A stretch of 64,000 bases of DNA, from NCBI GenBank assembly GCA_003989085.1, contig RXIV01000009.1, positions 1-64,000 of the forward strand, given 5' to 3'. A model generated the notes under the pieces. The model searched no databases, had not been told where the DNA came from, and saw nothing but the letters and a program-made list of their open reading frames with translations. A program made the translations under genes and the position numbers. The stretch is from Candidatus Competibacteraceae bacterium (GTDB lineage Bacteria; Pseudomonadota; Gammaproteobacteria; Competibacterales; Competibacteraceae). Within the stretch, counting starts at the first letter, position 1. Each line of letters begins with the position of its first letter. Shown in pieces: positions 53,071 to 63,490 of the stretch.

Positions 53071-55956
53071 ATGAACATCCTCTATGTCGAAGACAACCCC
53101 GTCGACGCTGATTTGGCCCGTCGCCAGTTGGCGCGGCTGGCTCCCGAGTTGACGCTGGACGCGGTTTCGACTTTGCGCGAGGCCATGAGCCGTCTGGAAA
53201 CAGCCCAGGACTACGACGCTGCGCTGATCGATTTGCGCCTGCCGGATGGCAATGGTCTTGATCTGCTCAACCAGATTCGCGAGCGCAACCTGCCCATCGC
53301 GGTGGTCATCTTGACCGGCTCTGCCGATCAGGAGTCAGCAGTGATCGCGCTCAAGGCCGGAGCTGATGATTATCTGGTCAAGCGCGGCGATTACCTCCAA
53401 CGACTGCCAGCCACCCTGCGCGACGCCCATAGCCGTCTTCTGGCCGATGCGGCTCGCAAATCCCAGCCTTTGCGGGTGCTGTACGCCGAACGCAACCGCT
53501 TCGACATTGATCTGACCCTCCGTTATTTGGCGCAACGGTTCCCCTTCATTCATCTGACGGTAGTTGAAAACGCTCATGCGGCGCTGGCGCGGTTGCCCGC
53601 CGATCCATCGATCCCGCCCGATTATGAAGTCGTGCTGCTGGATTACCATTTACCCGGCCTCAACGCCCTGGAAGTGGCTAAAGTGCTGCGCCAGGATCGC
53701 CATCTGGATCTGCCCATCGTGCTGGTCACCAGCGAGGGCGATGAAGAGATCGTCGCCCAAGCGCTGCGGCTGGGGATTTCTGACTATCTGATCAAGCACC
53801 CGAATTACCTGTACGAATTGCCGGCCATTCTGGAAAAGGTCCACCACCAGAACATCCTGATGCGGGAGCGGATCGCCTTGCAGGCCGCCAAACGCCAGTA
53901 CGAGGAACTGACCGAGCGGATCCCGGTGGGGGTCTATCGGTTCCGCATGCGCCGTGACGGTGGAGCACAATTCGACTATGTCAGTTCGCGCTGGTGCTTG
54001 ATGAACGGTCTGGAAATGCCGGCGGTGCTGCGCAATATCGAGGAGGCGTCCGCTCTCATCCATCCCGAAGATCGGGGCGAATTCGAGCGCCTGAACCAGG
54101 AAATCCGGCTCAGTCCGAGGGTCTTTTTCTGGGAGGGGCGATTTCTGATTCGCGGCGAAACCCGCTGGATGCGTATCGAGTCCACCCCAACCCGGCTGGA
54201 CAATGGCGACATTGTGTGTGACGGCGTCCAGATCGACATCACCGAACGTCGTCAGGCGGAAGAAAAACTGCGTCTGATCGCTGCGGTCATCGCCAGCACC
54301 CGTGATAGCGTGGTGATTACCGATTTGGAGCCGCGCATTCTGGCCGTTAATCCCGCGTATACCGAGATCACGGGTTACAGCGAAGCGGAAATGATCGGCC
54401 AGAATCCGCGCTTGCTCCAGTCCGGTCGTCATGATCGGGCCTTTTACCAGGCGTTATGGGCCAGTCTGCGGAAAACCGGCCATTGGCAAGGCGAACTGTG
54501 GAACCGGCGCAAGAACGGCGAGCTGTATCCACAATGGGTGACCCTCAGCACGGTTCGCGACCACCGGGGCGAACCCACCCACTATGTCGGCGTCTTCACC
54601 GACATCAGTCAGATCAAGCACGCCGAGGCGCGGCTAGAGCATCTGGCGCATTATGATCCATTAACCGAGCTGCCCAACCGGTTGTTGGCGCAATTGCGGC
54701 TGGCCCACGCCCTGGAGCAAGCGCAGCGCCGCCACTGCAAGGTCGGGGTGCTGTTTATCGATTTGGACCAGTTTAAGACCGTCAACGATAGCCTCGGTCA
54801 CCTGGCTGGAGATCAGCTGTTGCGGGCCATTGCCCAGCGGCTGAGCGAACGGTTACGCCAGCAGGACACCCTGGCCCGATTGGGCGGCGATGAATTCCTG
54901 ATCGTATTGGAAGGGCTGCAACGCCCGGAAGAAGCGGCGACGGTAGCGCAAACCCTGATCGGCCTGCTAACGCGACCTTTTACCCTGTTGAGCAGCGACC
55001 AAGAGATCTACCTTGGCGCCAGTATCGGCATCAGTCTCTACCCAGATGACGGCCTGTCGGTCGGTGAATTGATTCAGCACGCCGACACCACTGTCTATCA
55101 GGCCAAGGCCAAGGGGCGCAACACCTACCAGTTTTATACCGAAACACTGACCCGCGCCGCCCACGAGCGACTGGACATGGAAAGCCGGCTGCGGCGGGGG
55201 CTGGAACGCGGCGAATTTCTGCTGCATTACCAACCACTGGTGGCCGTGGGAGATGGGCGGATTATCGGGGCTGAGGCGCTGGTGCGCTGGCAACCGCCGG
55301 GCGAGGCGTTGGTGCCGCCGTTGCGGTTTATTCCGCTGGCCGAGGAAACCGGGCTGATCGTGGCGCTGGGCGAGTGGGTGCTACGAGCCGCCTGCACCCA
55401 AGCCCAAGCTTGGCGGGAGGCCGGATTGCCGCCCTTGCTGCTGGCGGTCAATCTGTCGGCCCAGCAATTCCAGCAGCCCGGATTGATCGAACAGCTTCGC
55501 GCTGTACTGGCCGATACCGGGCTACCGGCCACCAGTCTGGAACTGGAGATCACCGAGAGCGCGCTGATGCAGCAGGGTCAGGATGCAGTGGCGATGCTGA
55601 TGGCGCTTAAAGACTTGGGGGTGCGACTGGCGATTGACGACTTCGGCACCGGCTACTCGTCGCTGGCCTATCTCAAACGGTTCCCGCTGGACAAGTTGAA
55701 GATCGATCAAAGCTTTGTGCGCGACATCCCCAACGACCCCGGAGACATGGGGATCACCGCCGCGATCATCGCCCTGGCCCGCACCCTGCGGCTGGAGGCG
55801 CTGGCCGAAGGGGTGGAAACCGCCGAACAGTTGACGTTTCTGCGCGAGCAGGGCTGCGATACTTATCAGGGCTATCTATTCAGCCGGCCAGTCCCGGCTG
55901 AAGAGTTCGCCCTGCGACTTCGAACCAGCTGGATTATCCCTGCCGATACGCCTTAA
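53071..55956 (+). CDS. REC-REC-PAS-PAS-GGDEF-EAL response regulator
   Basis: This 961-residue cytoplasmic protein has receiver 1 (2-120; E7, D8, D54, K104) and receiver 2 (about 133-255; D191 kept but the second acidic residue is R141). Two PAS/PAC units follow (about 280-395 and 405-520; [11 protein letters not shown]). GGDEF (605-609) has an RQQD I-site, and EAL is at 735-737 with [17 protein letters not shown]. Both c-di-GMP activities look possible. As third gene of the kinase cluster, 22 bp after the receiver, it is the probable output. Its last 23 bp overlap the convergent DAHP synthase gene. Confidence 0.94.
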   Translation: MNILYVEDNPVDADLARRQLARLAPELTLDAVSTLREAMSRLETAQDYDAALIDLRLPDGNGLDLLNQIRERNLPIAVVILTGSADQESAVIALKAGADDYLVKRGDYLQRLPATLRDAHSRLLADAARKSQPLRVLYAERNRFDIDLTLRYLAQRFPFIHLTVVENAHAALARLPADPSIPPDYEVVLLDYHLPGLNALEVAKVLRQDRHLDLPIVLVTSEGDEEIVAQALRLGISDYLIKHPNYLYELPAILEKVHHQNILMRERIALQAAKRQYEELTERIPVGVYRFRMRRDGGAQFDYVSSRWCLMNGLEMPAVLRNIEEASALIHPEDRGEFERLNQEIRLSPRVFFWEGRFLIRGETRWMRIESTPTRLDNGDIVCDGVQIDITERRQAEEKLRLIAAVIASTRDSVVITDLEPRILAVNPAYTEITGYSEAEMIGQNPRLLQSGRHDRAFYQALWASLRKTGHWQGELWNRRKNGELYPQWVTLSTVRDHRGEPTHYVGVFTDISQIKHAEARLEHLAHYDPLTELPNRLLAQLRLAHALEQAQRRHCKVGVLFIDLDQFKTVNDSLGHLAGDQLLRAIAQRLSERLRQQDTLARLGGDEFLIVLEGLQRPEEAATVAQTLIGLLTRPFTLLSSDQEIYLGASIGISLYPDDGLSVGELIQHADTTVYQAKAKGRNTYQFYTETLTRAAHERLDMESRLRRGLERGEFLLHYQPLVAVGDGRIIGAEALVRWQPPGEALVPPLRFIPLAEETGLIVALGEWVLRAACTQAQAWREAGLPPLLLAVNLSAQQFQQPGLIEQLRAVLADTGLPATSLELEITESALMQQGQDAVAMLMALKDLGVRLAIDDFGTGYSSLAYLKRFPLDKLKIDQSFVRDIPNDPGDMGITAAIIALARTLRLEALAEGVETAEQLTFLREQGCDTYQGYLFSRPVPAEEFALRLRTSWIIPADTP

Positions 55957-57310
55957 GTGTTTCCGCGATCAGGAACGCCAGTTCCAGACTTTGCGAGGCG
56001 TTCAGGCGCGGATCGCATTGGGTGTGGTAGCGGTCGGCCAGACCCTGTTCAGTAATCGCCTGCGCCCCGCCCAGGCACTCCGTGACATCCTGCCCGGTCA
56101 GTTCAAAGTGCATTCCGCCCGGAATGCTGCCCTCAGCGCGGTGAATGGCGAAGAAACGTTGCAGCTCGGCCAGAATACGAACGAACGACCGGGTTTTGTA
56201 GCCGGCGTCGGTTTCCTGGGTATTGCCGTGCATCGGATCGCAGCACCAGATCACCGCTTGCCCCGCCTGTTGCACTGCCCGAATCAGTGGCGGCAACATG
56301 GCTCCAATCCGGTCTGCACCCATCCGGCTGATCAGGGTCAACCGTCCTGGCTGATGATCCGGATTGAGCCGATCCAGCAATCGCAGCAGAGTATCGGGAT
56401 CCACCGTCGGCCCCAGCTTGAGGCCGATAGGATTGGCGATGCCGCGCATGAATTCAACATGGGCGCCGTCCAGTTGCCGGGTGCGCTCGCCGATCCACAG
56501 GAAATGCGCCGAACCGTCATACCACTCGCCGGTTTGCGGGTCGAACCGAGTTAATGCCTGTTCATAACCCAGCAGCAGCGCCTCATGTGCAGTGTAAAAG
56601 CTGACCTGCCGCACTTGCGGATCGGTCGCGGCGTCCAACCCGCAGGCTCGCATGAACGCCAGAGTTTCGCTGATACGATTCGCTAAATCCTGATAGCGAG
56701 CGCCCTGCGGGCTGGAATGCAGAAAGTCAAGATTCCACTGTTGCACCCGGTGCAAATCGGCAAAGCCGCCTTGCGCCAGCGCCCGCAATAGATTCAGGGT
56801 CGCTGCGGATTGGGCGTAAGCCCGCAATTGCCGACGCGGGTCAGGCTGACGCGCTGCCGGGCTGAAATCGAGATCGTTGACAATATCACCCCGATAGCTG
56901 GGCAAGGTCACGCCCTTGCGGGTTTCCGTCGCGGCGCTGCGCGGCTTGGCGAACTGGCCGGCCAACCGCCCGACCTTGACCACCGGGCAAGCCGCAGCGA
57001 AGGTCAGCGTTACCGCCATTTGCAGCAAGACCCGAAAGGTGTCGGTGATGGCTGCTTCGCTGTGATCGGCAAAGCTTTCCGCGCAATCGCCGCCTTGCAG
57101 CAGAAACGCCCGACCGACCGCAACTTCAGCCAGGCGCTGGCGCAAGGTCTGGATTTCGCCAGCGAACACCAGCGGCAAGGAATGGGCCAACCGCTCCTCG
57201 ACCTCAACCAGCGCCGGCGTATCGGGGTAATCGGGTAACTGCGCCGCTGGCCGTTGCCGCCAACTGGCGGGCGTCCACGATGCAGCGGAATGGGGGGTAT
57301 TCTGCGTCAA
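55934..57310 (-). CDS. Class II 3-deoxy-7-phosphoheptulonate (DAHP) synthase
   Basis: This enzyme condenses phosphoenolpyruvate and erythrose-4-phosphate, the first shikimate step. The 458-residue protein has [14 protein letters not shown] with the metal-binding Cys, [37 protein letters not shown] and [13 protein letters not shown]. Further signatures are [20 protein letters not shown] and [19 protein letters not shown]. These are class II (plant-like, AroAII) signatures, unlike E. coli AroFGH. A TTG at 57310 with AGGAG six bases before is preferred over ATG 57352, which would overlap the previous gene. Its end overlaps the GGDEF-EAL gene by 23 bp. Confidence 0.94.
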   Translation of the reverse strand: MTQNTPHSAASWTPASWRQRPAAQLPDYPDTPALVEVEERLAHSLPLVFAGEIQTLRQRLAEVAVGRAFLLQGGDCAESFADHSEAAITDTFRVLLQMAVTLTFAAACPVVKVGRLAGQFAKPRSAATETRKGVTLPSYRGDIVNDLDFSPAARQPDPRRQLRAYAQSAATLNLLRALAQGGFADLHRVQQWNLDFLHSSPQGARYQDLANRISETLAFMRACGLDAATDPQVRQVSFYTAHEALLLGYEQALTRFDPQTGEWYDGSAHFLWIGERTRQLDGAHVEFMRGIANPIGLKLGPTVDPDTLLRLLDRLNPDHQPGRLTLISRMGADRIGAMLPPLIRAVQQAGQAVIWCCDPMHGNTQETDAGYKTRSFVRILAELQRFFAIHRAEGSIPGGMHFELTGQDVTECLGGAQAITEQGLADRYHTQCDPRLNASQSLELAFLIAETLKAYRQG

Positions 57311-57323
57311 GAGTTTCTCCTGC

Positions 57324-58100
57324 TCAGCCGCCAGGCCGACGGCGATGGGCAAACGCTTGCAAAGCGGCAGCGGCTTCCGGCGAGCGCAATAACTCGATGA
57401 AATGCCGGCTTTCTACGGCGATAGTTTCGCGCACGGCCTCCGTTTCGGCTCGTTTCAGCAGTCCCTTGGTCCACTGCACGGCCATTGCCGGCAACCCGGC
57501 CAGCCGCCGCGCCTTGGCCAGCGCCAAATCCAGAGTCCGCTCCGCATCGGCGCCGAGCGCGTTGATCAAGCCCCACTCCAACGCCTGTTCTGCACTGAAC
57601 GGCTCGCCGAGCAGCAGCCATTCCGCTGCACGTGGGTAGCCGATCAGGCGGGGCAACAACAGACTGGAACCCGCCTCCGGGCAAAGGCCCAGATTGACAA
57701 ACGGCAATTGCAAGGTCGCGCCGGCCCGGACATAAACCAGATCGCAATGCAGCAGCAAGGTCACGCCAATGCCGACCGCAACGCCATTTACCGCTGCGAT
57801 CAATGGTTTTTCAAACTGGCGTAAAGCCGCCAGAAACTGGAAGACCGGACTCTGGTCGCCGCTCGGCGGACTGGACAGAAAGTCAGCAATATCATTACCA
57901 CTGCTAAAGCTGTCGCCGCTACCGGTGATGACTACCACGCGGATGGCCGGGTTCCGCGTCGCCTCCGCGAGCGCGGCGCTCAGCCCGCTATACATCGCCA
58001 GAGTCAGCGCGTTCTTGCGGTCAGGACGGTGGATGCGAACCAGCAGTGTCCCATCCCGTGATTCGGTTAGAATTTCCCGCGTACCCGTCTCGATCATCAT
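57324..58100 (-). CDS. Enoyl-CoA hydratase/isomerase family protein
   Basis: The 258-residue crotonase-fold protein has [17 protein letters not shown], the CoA loop [16 protein letters not shown], the oxyanion hole [19 protein letters not shown] and one acidic catalytic position in [15 protein letters not shown]. The position of a second catalytic Glu is not held, as in isomerase-like members, so hydratase versus isomerase is open. It lies 13 bp before the DAHP synthase start and probably shares its mRNA, an unexpected pairing. Confidence 0.9.
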   Translation of the reverse strand: MMIETGTREILTESRDGTLLVRIHRPDRKNALTLAMYSGLSAALAEATRNPAIRVVVITGSGDSFSSGNDIADFLSSPPSGDQSPVFQFLAALRQFEKPLIAAVNGVAVGIGVTLLLHCDLVYVRAGATLQLPFVNLGLCPEAGSSLLLPRLIGYPRAAEWLLLGEPFSAEQALEWGLINALGADAERTLDLALAKARRLAGLPAMAVQWTKGLLKRAETEAVRETIAVESRHFIELLRSPEAAAALQAFAHRRRPGG

Positions 58101-58129
58101 CCGTTCTCCTTACTGTTTTTCAAATCAAA

Positions 58130-58259
58130 GGCTAAAGGTTAAAGGTTAAAGAAGGAAGCCCGGTTTGAGCCTCTCGTTTTCCGCATCTTCCGTACCTTCG
58201 GTGGATCAACGTGTTAAGGCTAGAAACTGTCGGTGGCCTTTAACCTTCGCCCTTTAGCC
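58130..58259. repeat. Inverted repeat enclosing a dispersed repeat copy
   Basis: A 22-bp arm at 58130-58151 (GGCTAAAGG then TTAAAGG units) is matched in reverse by 58238-58259 with three mismatches. Between the arms, 58177-58207 holds a copy of the TTCCGTG-type repeat (TTTTCCGCATCTTCCG). The unit lies in the 175-bp gap between the enoyl-CoA hydratase and pncB starts, and may be a small non-coding mobile or palindromic element. Confidence 0.55.
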
Positions 58260-58275
58260 CCGTAAAGGTAGCGCC

Positions 58276-59610
58276 ATGCCAATTGCCGCCAGTGTCTTAT
58301 TGACTGACTTGTACCAGTTCACCATGCTCCAGACCTACCATGCGGAGGGCATGAATGAACCGGCTGTTTTCGAGCTGTTCAGCCGCCGACTACCCCCTGA
58401 ACGAGGGTTTCTGCTGGCCGCTGGTTTAGAGCAGGCGCTGGATTTTCTAGGGAACCTGCGCTTCACCGCTGCCGAACTGGACTGGCTGACCGACTGCGGG
58501 CGATTTCGCCCGGAGTTTGTAGCGGCGCTGGAAGGTTTTCGCTTTACCGGCACCGTAGACGCCTTGCCGGAGGGAACCGCGTTCTTCGCCAATGAGCCAG
58601 TGTTGCGGGTCACCGCGCCGCTGCCTCAGGCGCAACTGGTCGAGAGCCGCCTGATCAACCTGATCCACTTCCAGACCCTGATAGCCTCTAAAGCCGCCCG
58701 TTGTGTTTTAGCCGCCCCCGATCAGCTACTGGTGGATTTCGGGATGCGTCGCGCACACGGAGCAGAGGCGGCTTTGCTGGCGGCGCGAGCCAATTATCTA
58801 GCCGGGTTCGCTGGCACCGCCACCGTGCTGGCCGGGATGCAGTTCGGCATTCCGTTGTTTGGCACGATGGCCCATTCGCTGATTCAGGCGCACGACCGCG
58901 AGGAGGACGCCTTTGAGCGCTTCGCCGCCGCCCAACCCAATAACGTAACACTGCTTATCGACACCTATGACACCGAAGCTGCCGTCCACAAACTGGTCAA
59001 CCTCGCCCCGCGCTTGCAACAACGCGGCATTGTGATCAAAGGGGTGCGGATTGACAGCGGCGATCTGGCTGAACACGCCCGGCAAGTACGGCAGATTCTC
59101 GACAAGGGCGGTTTATCGCAGGTTACGATTCTTGGCAGCGGCGATCTGGACGAACATCGGATCGCCGAGTTACGGGCAGCCGGCGCGCCATTCAACGCCT
59201 TTGGCATTGGCACCCGGTTGGACGCCTCAACCGACGCCCCGACGCTGGATATGGTGTACAAACTCCAGGAATACGCAGGTCGACCCCGCCGCAAACGTTC
59301 TGAAGGCAAAGCGACTTGGCCTGGCCGTAAGCAGATTTACCGGCGGATGAGTGAAGAGGGAACCTTTGTCGGAGATTGCCTTGGTCTGGAAGATCACCCT
59401 CAACCGGGTGAAGCGCTATTGCAACCGGTGATGCGTGGTGGTCAACGATTGGCCCCGCCGGAGTCACTGGCTGTGATTCGTGAACGGGTCCAACAGCAGC
59501 TGGCGGCGCTGCCCTTCACCTTGCGGGCCAATGGAACTGACATCTATCCGGTAGATATTGCGCCCGAATTGCAGGAACTGGCGGCACAACTGGATCAGGA
59601 AACACACTGA
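58276..59610 (+). CDS. pncB: Nicotinate phosphoribosyltransferase
   Basis: This NAD-salvage enzyme makes nicotinate mononucleotide from nicotinate and phosphoribosyl pyrophosphate. The 444-residue protein has LLTDLYQFTMLQTYHAEG, FELFSRRLPPERGFL, ESRLINLIHFQTLIASKAAR, DFGMRRAHG, GTMAHSLIQAH, LIDTYDT and KGVRIDSGDL. AFGIGTRLDAS lies in the phosphate-binding region. AAAGGTAG precedes the ATG. It is short for the eukaryote-like type but fits the bacterial long-form group. Confidence 0.93.
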   Translation: MPIAASVLLTDLYQFTMLQTYHAEGMNEPAVFELFSRRLPPERGFLLAAGLEQALDFLGNLRFTAAELDWLTDCGRFRPEFVAALEGFRFTGTVDALPEGTAFFANEPVLRVTAPLPQAQLVESRLINLIHFQTLIASKAARCVLAAPDQLLVDFGMRRAHGAEAALLAARANYLAGFAGTATVLAGMQFGIPLFGTMAHSLIQAHDREEDAFERFAAAQPNNVTLLIDTYDTEAAVHKLVNLAPRLQQRGIVIKGVRIDSGDLAEHARQVRQILDKGGLSQVTILGSGDLDEHRIAELRAAGAPFNAFGIGTRLDASTDAPTLDMVYKLQEYAGRPRRKRSEGKATWPGRKQIYRRMSEEGTFVGDCLGLEDHPQPGEALLQPVMRGGQRLAPPESLAVIRERVQQQLAALPFTLRANGTDIYPVDIAPELQELAAQLDQETH

Positions 59611-59855
59611 GGGCTTAGTTAGCGTCTATATCAAGATCGCCTGAAAAGGCGATCTCAATGGGTCAGGCTCAAACCTGACGATGGACCGATAACGATGTCG
59701 GAACGTCCCGAATCGGTCCAACCGGGCGCGGTAAAGCAGGAGAGCGGGTAGTTACCATACCGATCGATCCTTCCATGCCAGTTTTCGAACGTGCGCCCCA
59801 GCAGAACTCAAAACCCCCTAAACTCCAGACTCCGTCTTATCCAGAGAACGCTTTA
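59611..59855 (+). promoter_or_regulatory. Structured leader upstream of the acyl-CoA transferase
   Basis: The region folds readily. A perfect 9-bp stem with GAAA loop (59634-59655) is followed by GTCAGG/CCTGAC (59662-59679). Next is an 8-bp stem GGACCGAT/ATCGGTCC (59683-59690, 59712-59719) that encloses TCGG/CCGA. The right arm can instead pair ATCGGT with ACCGAT at 59759-59764, around a GGTAA/TTACC stem (59730-59756). The two folds exclude each other. I do not recognise a known riboswitch class. The first hairpin may end pncB transcription. Confidence 0.45.
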
Positions 59856-61886
59856 ATGCCCACCACTCATCTTCACCCACTGCTGTCCTCCCAACCCTTA
59901 GCCAGCAAGGGCAAAATCGTCACCGCTGAGGAAGCGGTGCGGCTTATCCGTGATGGCGATACCGTCGCCACGGGCGGCTTTGTTGGTATTGGTTTTGCCG
60001 AATACCTCGCGGTCGCGTTGGAAAACCGCTTTTTGGACACCGGCCAGCCGCGCAAGCTGACCTTGGTTTACGCCGCCGGCCAGGGTGATGGCAAGGATCG
60101 CGGGTTAAACCATCTCGGCCACGAAAAACTGATCAAACGGGTCATCGGCGGGCACTGGGGGTTGGTGCCAAAACTCGGCCAGTTGGCGATTGCCGGCAAA
60201 ATCGAAGCGTACAACCTGCCACAGGGGGTGATTTCTCATCTGTTCCGCGATATCGCCGCCCATAAACCCGGTTCACTGAGTACGGTCGGGCTGGGCACCT
60301 TCGTCGATCCACGCTTCGGCGGGGGTAAAATGAACGCCATAACCACCAAAGACTTGGTGGAACTGATGACCATTGGCGGCAAGGAATACCTGTTTTACCA
60401 AGCGTTTCCGATCAATGTGGCGCTGATTCGCGGCACTACTGCCGATCCCGATGGCAATATCTCAATGGAGCGCGAGGCGCTGACCTTGGAAGTGCTGGCG
60501 ATTGCGACGGCGGTTCACAACTCTGGCGGGGTCGTGATCGTGCAGGTCGAGCGATTGGCGGCGCGTGGCAGCCTGCACCCGCGTAATGTCAAAATTCCCG
60601 GCGTGCTGGTGGATTGCATTGTAGAGGCTCCGCCGGAGTATCACTGGCAGACTTTCTCCCAGCCTTATAACCCAGCGTTCAGCGGTGAAATCCGGGTGCC
60701 GATGCAGTCCATCCCATTGATGCCAATGAGCGAGCGCAAACTGATTGCCCGCCGCGCCGCCTTTGAAATCCGGCCCAATAGCGTCGTCAACCTCGGCATC
60801 GGGATGCCGGAAGGCATTGCCAATGTCGCTAATGAAGAAAAAACCATCGATTTAATGACGCTGACTGCCGAGCCGGGCGTATTGGGCGGAATACCGGCGG
60901 GCGGACTGAATTTCGGCGCGGCCAGCAATACCCAGGCAATCATTGATCAACCGTCGCAATTTGATTTTTACGACGGCGGCGGGCTGGATATTGCCTTTCT
61001 CGGCATGGCGCAAGTCGACCAGCAGGGTAACGTCAATGTCAGCAAGTTTGGCAGCAAACTGGCTGGGGCTGGCGGCTTTATCAACATCAGCCAGAACGCC
61101 AAACGGGTCGTATTTGTCGGCACATTTCTGGCGGGTGGCGCAGTAGCGGTTGAAAACGGGCAATTGCAAATCGTTACACCGGGCGCTGGCCGCAAGTTCA
61201 TCGCTGAAGTGGAACACCGCACCTTCAGTGGTTCGCACGCCGCAGCCAAAGGTCAACCCGTATTATACGTCACTGAGCGTTGCGTGTTTCAGTTAACCCG
61301 CAGTGGCATGGAGCTGATTGAAATCGCGCCCGGCGTGGATTTACAAAAAGATATCCTGGCGCTGATGGATTTCACGCCGGTTATCAAGCAGTCGCCGCGT
61401 TTGATGGATGCGCGAATTTTTCAACCGGAACCGATGGGCTTGCGCCGCGCCCTGCTGCGATTGCCCATTGAGCAGCGTTTCACCTACGACGCTGAAGATG
61501 ATCTGTTTTTCGTCAATCTGGAAGGCTACGAGATCAAGACACTGGATGACGCCGAAGCGATTCGCCAGCAGGTGCAGCGTAATCTGGGAACGCTAGGCCG
61601 TAAGACTTATGCGGTGGTGAATTATGACAATTTCACCATTGACCCAGATTTGATCGATCCCTACACCGATATCATCAAGGATTTGATGAATCGGTTTTAT
61701 TCCGGGGTGACCCGCTACACCACTAGCGCCTTTCTACGGATGAAACTAGGCGATGCTCTGGAGCAACGCGATGTAGCGCCATATATTTATGAGACTGCCG
61801 GTGAAGCTCGCCGCCATGTCCGCGAGGCGCAATCCGGTCTGACTGAGGAAGATTTGGAAATCGCCAGTTATGGCGGGACCGGGTGA
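59856..61886 (+). CDS. Acyl-CoA:acetate/propionate CoA-transferase with C-terminal extension
   Basis: This 676-residue class I CoA-transferase matches YdiF/Pct proteins: [51 protein letters not shown] and [19 protein letters not shown] with nucleophile E339. [15 protein letters not shown] and [19 protein letters not shown] follow. It should exchange CoA between propionyl-, acetyl- or related acyl groups. Some 150 extra residues follow the normal end (from about residue 530, [16 protein letters not shown]...[17 protein letters not shown]), a separate domain of unclear role. ATG 59856 is chosen; 59775 would add a weakly supported tail. Confidence 0.92.
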   Translation: MPTTHLHPLLSSQPLASKGKIVTAEEAVRLIRDGDTVATGGFVGIGFAEYLAVALENRFLDTGQPRKLTLVYAAGQGDGKDRGLNHLGHEKLIKRVIGGHWGLVPKLGQLAIAGKIEAYNLPQGVISHLFRDIAAHKPGSLSTVGLGTFVDPRFGGGKMNAITTKDLVELMTIGGKEYLFYQAFPINVALIRGTTADPDGNISMEREALTLEVLAIATAVHNSGGVVIVQVERLAARGSLHPRNVKIPGVLVDCIVEAPPEYHWQTFSQPYNPAFSGEIRVPMQSIPLMPMSERKLIARRAAFEIRPNSVVNLGIGMPEGIANVANEEKTIDLMTLTAEPGVLGGIPAGGLNFGAASNTQAIIDQPSQFDFYDGGGLDIAFLGMAQVDQQGNVNVSKFGSKLAGAGGFINISQNAKRVVFVGTFLAGGAVAVENGQLQIVTPGAGRKFIAEVEHRTFSGSHAAAKGQPVLYVTERCVFQLTRSGMELIEIAPGVDLQKDILALMDFTPVIKQSPRLMDARIFQPEPMGLRRALLRLPIEQRFTYDAEDDLFFVNLEGYEIKTLDDAEAIRQQVQRNLGTLGRKTYAVVNYDNFTIDPDLIDPYTDIIKDLMNRFYSGVTRYTTSAFLRMKLGDALEQRDVAPYIYETAGEARRHVREAQSGLTEEDLEIASYGGTG

Positions 61887-62318
61887 ATGAGGCAGAAGGC
61901 ATTGCCAGCCACCATAGCGATCACCCCAAGGGAACGTATTGAATAACTCTTTACCTTGGTGCTGTTCAACGCACCAAGGCGAATCAGTGCACAAAATCCT
62001 CTTATGGCAGGGGCCGCTGCATGCGCCAAAATCGCCGCTAGCGGCTTCCTGCACTAAGAGATTTCAGTTCCACCCGCATCGAATTCAGCCAGGGCGTCAA
62101 TGCCTCGCCTTGGCTCTCCCTCCTTTCCTTCCTGCATCCACTGTAACCGTTCGTCGGATTTCTACTGCCGTTAGTCTATCTCGACAGCCCATTGATGAAG
62201 TGGGGGCGTTTTCAATTATCATCGTAATTCCTTCGGTCGATGCTATCGGAAATTTATCATGGTGGTGGTAATTCGATCTCGAATTGATCATCGCCTGCTC
62301 TTGAAGGATCAGAAGGCC
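61887..62318. other. Intergenic region before the minor pilin operon
   Basis: This 432-bp stretch has no supported gene. A perfect 9-bp hairpin (CCTTGGTGC at 61954-61962, GCACCAAGG at 61971-61979) lies 67 bp after the CoA-transferase and may help end transcription, though no T-run follows. A 16-bp near-palindrome AATTCGATCTCGAATT at 62270-62285 could be an operator for the pilin genes. Base composition turns A+T rich in the second half. Confidence 0.5.
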
Positions 62319-62855
62319 ATGAAAAGGTATGCGGGTTTCACCCTGATTGAACTCATCATTACCGTAGCAATAGCAGCGATTGTGCTGGCTATTGGAATAC
62401 CGTCGTTCAAGGAGACAATCCTTCAGAACCGACTGACGACTTATACTAATCAACTCATTGGTGCGCTCAATTTGGCGCGATCCGAAGCTATTAAGCGGGG
62501 CGTAAGGGTAACGCTGTGTCCAAGTAATGGTGCGGACTGTGAAGCAATTGGTTATGAGAAGGGCTGGATTGTATTTAGCGATCTGAACAACAACGCTAAA
62601 CTGGATACGGCAAATGGTGAAATAATCATTCGCATCTTCGAAAAAATGCCGGATGGTATGACTCTAACCGGAAACGGCAATGTGGATACGTATATTTCCT
62701 ATACCGGGGATGGCGTTAGTCGATTGAATGGTGGCGCGTTTCAAATTGGTACACTAACTCTCTGCAAAGATGGTAAGGCTCGCCAAATCATACTTAGCAG
62801 TCCAGGGCGCTTACGGGTCGAAACCAACCCAACCAGTTTCAGTTGCCCATCGTAA
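62319..62855 (+). CDS. fimT: Type IV pilus minor pilin / pseudopilin, GspH/FimT family
   Basis: This 178-residue prepilin has a six-residue leader and the cleavage/methylation site G-FTLIELI with the conserved Glu at +5. The hydrophobic helix IITVAIAAIVLAIGIPSF follows, then the GspH globular domain (LARSEAIKRGVRVTLCPS; GWIVFSDLNNNAKLD). A C-terminal Cys pair (LTLCKDGKA, SFSCPS) probably forms a disulfide. AGAAGG precedes the ATG. Such minor pilins prime pilus assembly with PilV, PilW and PilX. Low GC compared with the rest of the window. Confidence 0.9.
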   Translation: MKRYAGFTLIELIITVAIAAIVLAIGIPSFKETILQNRLTTYTNQLIGALNLARSEAIKRGVRVTLCPSNGADCEAIGYEKGWIVFSDLNNNAKLDTANGEIIIRIFEKMPDGMTLTGNGNVDTYISYTGDGVSRLNGGAFQIGTLTLCKDGKARQIILSSPGRLRVETNPTSFSCPS

Positions 62856-62920
62856 TCCTGCCATAGTCTTTATCCTCCGCATTATCCATTCCATGACTTC
62901 CCAGGATTAACGAGGTTTAT

Positions 62921-63490
62921 ATGTTAAAAGCGAAGTTATTCATTAGGGCAACTCGTTGCCGCCAGTCAGGCTTTACTCTACTAGAGGTTTTGATCACGCT
63001 GATCGTCTTATCCGTTGGTTTACTGGGTTTGGCCGGTTTACAAACGATGAGTCTACGGAACAATCATGATGCATATCTACGGAGTCAAGTCATCTCGCAA
63101 ATTTATGACATTGTGGATCGGATGCGGGCTAATTCAGGTCGGGTTGATGATAGCTACAAAATGACTAATGCTACCTATACCTTGAATGCAATAGGTCAAA
63201 AAACGGAGAATTGTGATAAAAAAGTCGGTTGCACAACGTCAGAGATGGCAGCGCATGATTTGTTTAACTGGGATCAGTCCATTAGAAACTCTCTACCACA
63301 AGGCATAGGAATTGTCTGTCGCGATGGTTCGATGGAAGATGGCGACTATGCTTGGAACGAGAATAAGGTCACTCCAGCGTGTTCTAACTTATCGACTGAC
63401 CCCTTGGTAATTAAAATTTGGTGGGTAGATGATCGCGCTGATCCACCAGTGGCGAGGCGCTTCTCGACTGTGATAGGAGACAAGCTGTGA
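62921..63490 (+). CDS. pilV: Type IV pilus minor pilin PilV
   Basis: This 189-residue prepilin has leader MLKAKLFIRATRCRQSG, cleaved before FTLLEVLITLIVLSVGLLGLAGLQ, the PilV signature. The globular part has paired cysteines (ENCDKKVGC; GIVCRDGS...PACSN). CGAGGT lies upstream of the ATG. Its stop overlaps the GTG of the next gene by 4 bases, so they are coupled. It acts in the minor-pilin complex at the pilus tip, which often also holds PilY1. Confidence 0.92.
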   Translation: MLKAKLFIRATRCRQSGFTLLEVLITLIVLSVGLLGLAGLQTMSLRNNHDAYLRSQVISQIYDIVDRMRANSGRVDDSYKMTNATYTLNAIGQKTENCDKKVGCTTSEMAAHDLFNWDQSIRNSLPQGIGIVCRDGSMEDGDYAWNENKVTPACSNLSTDPLVIKIWWVDDRADPPVARRFSTVIGDKL

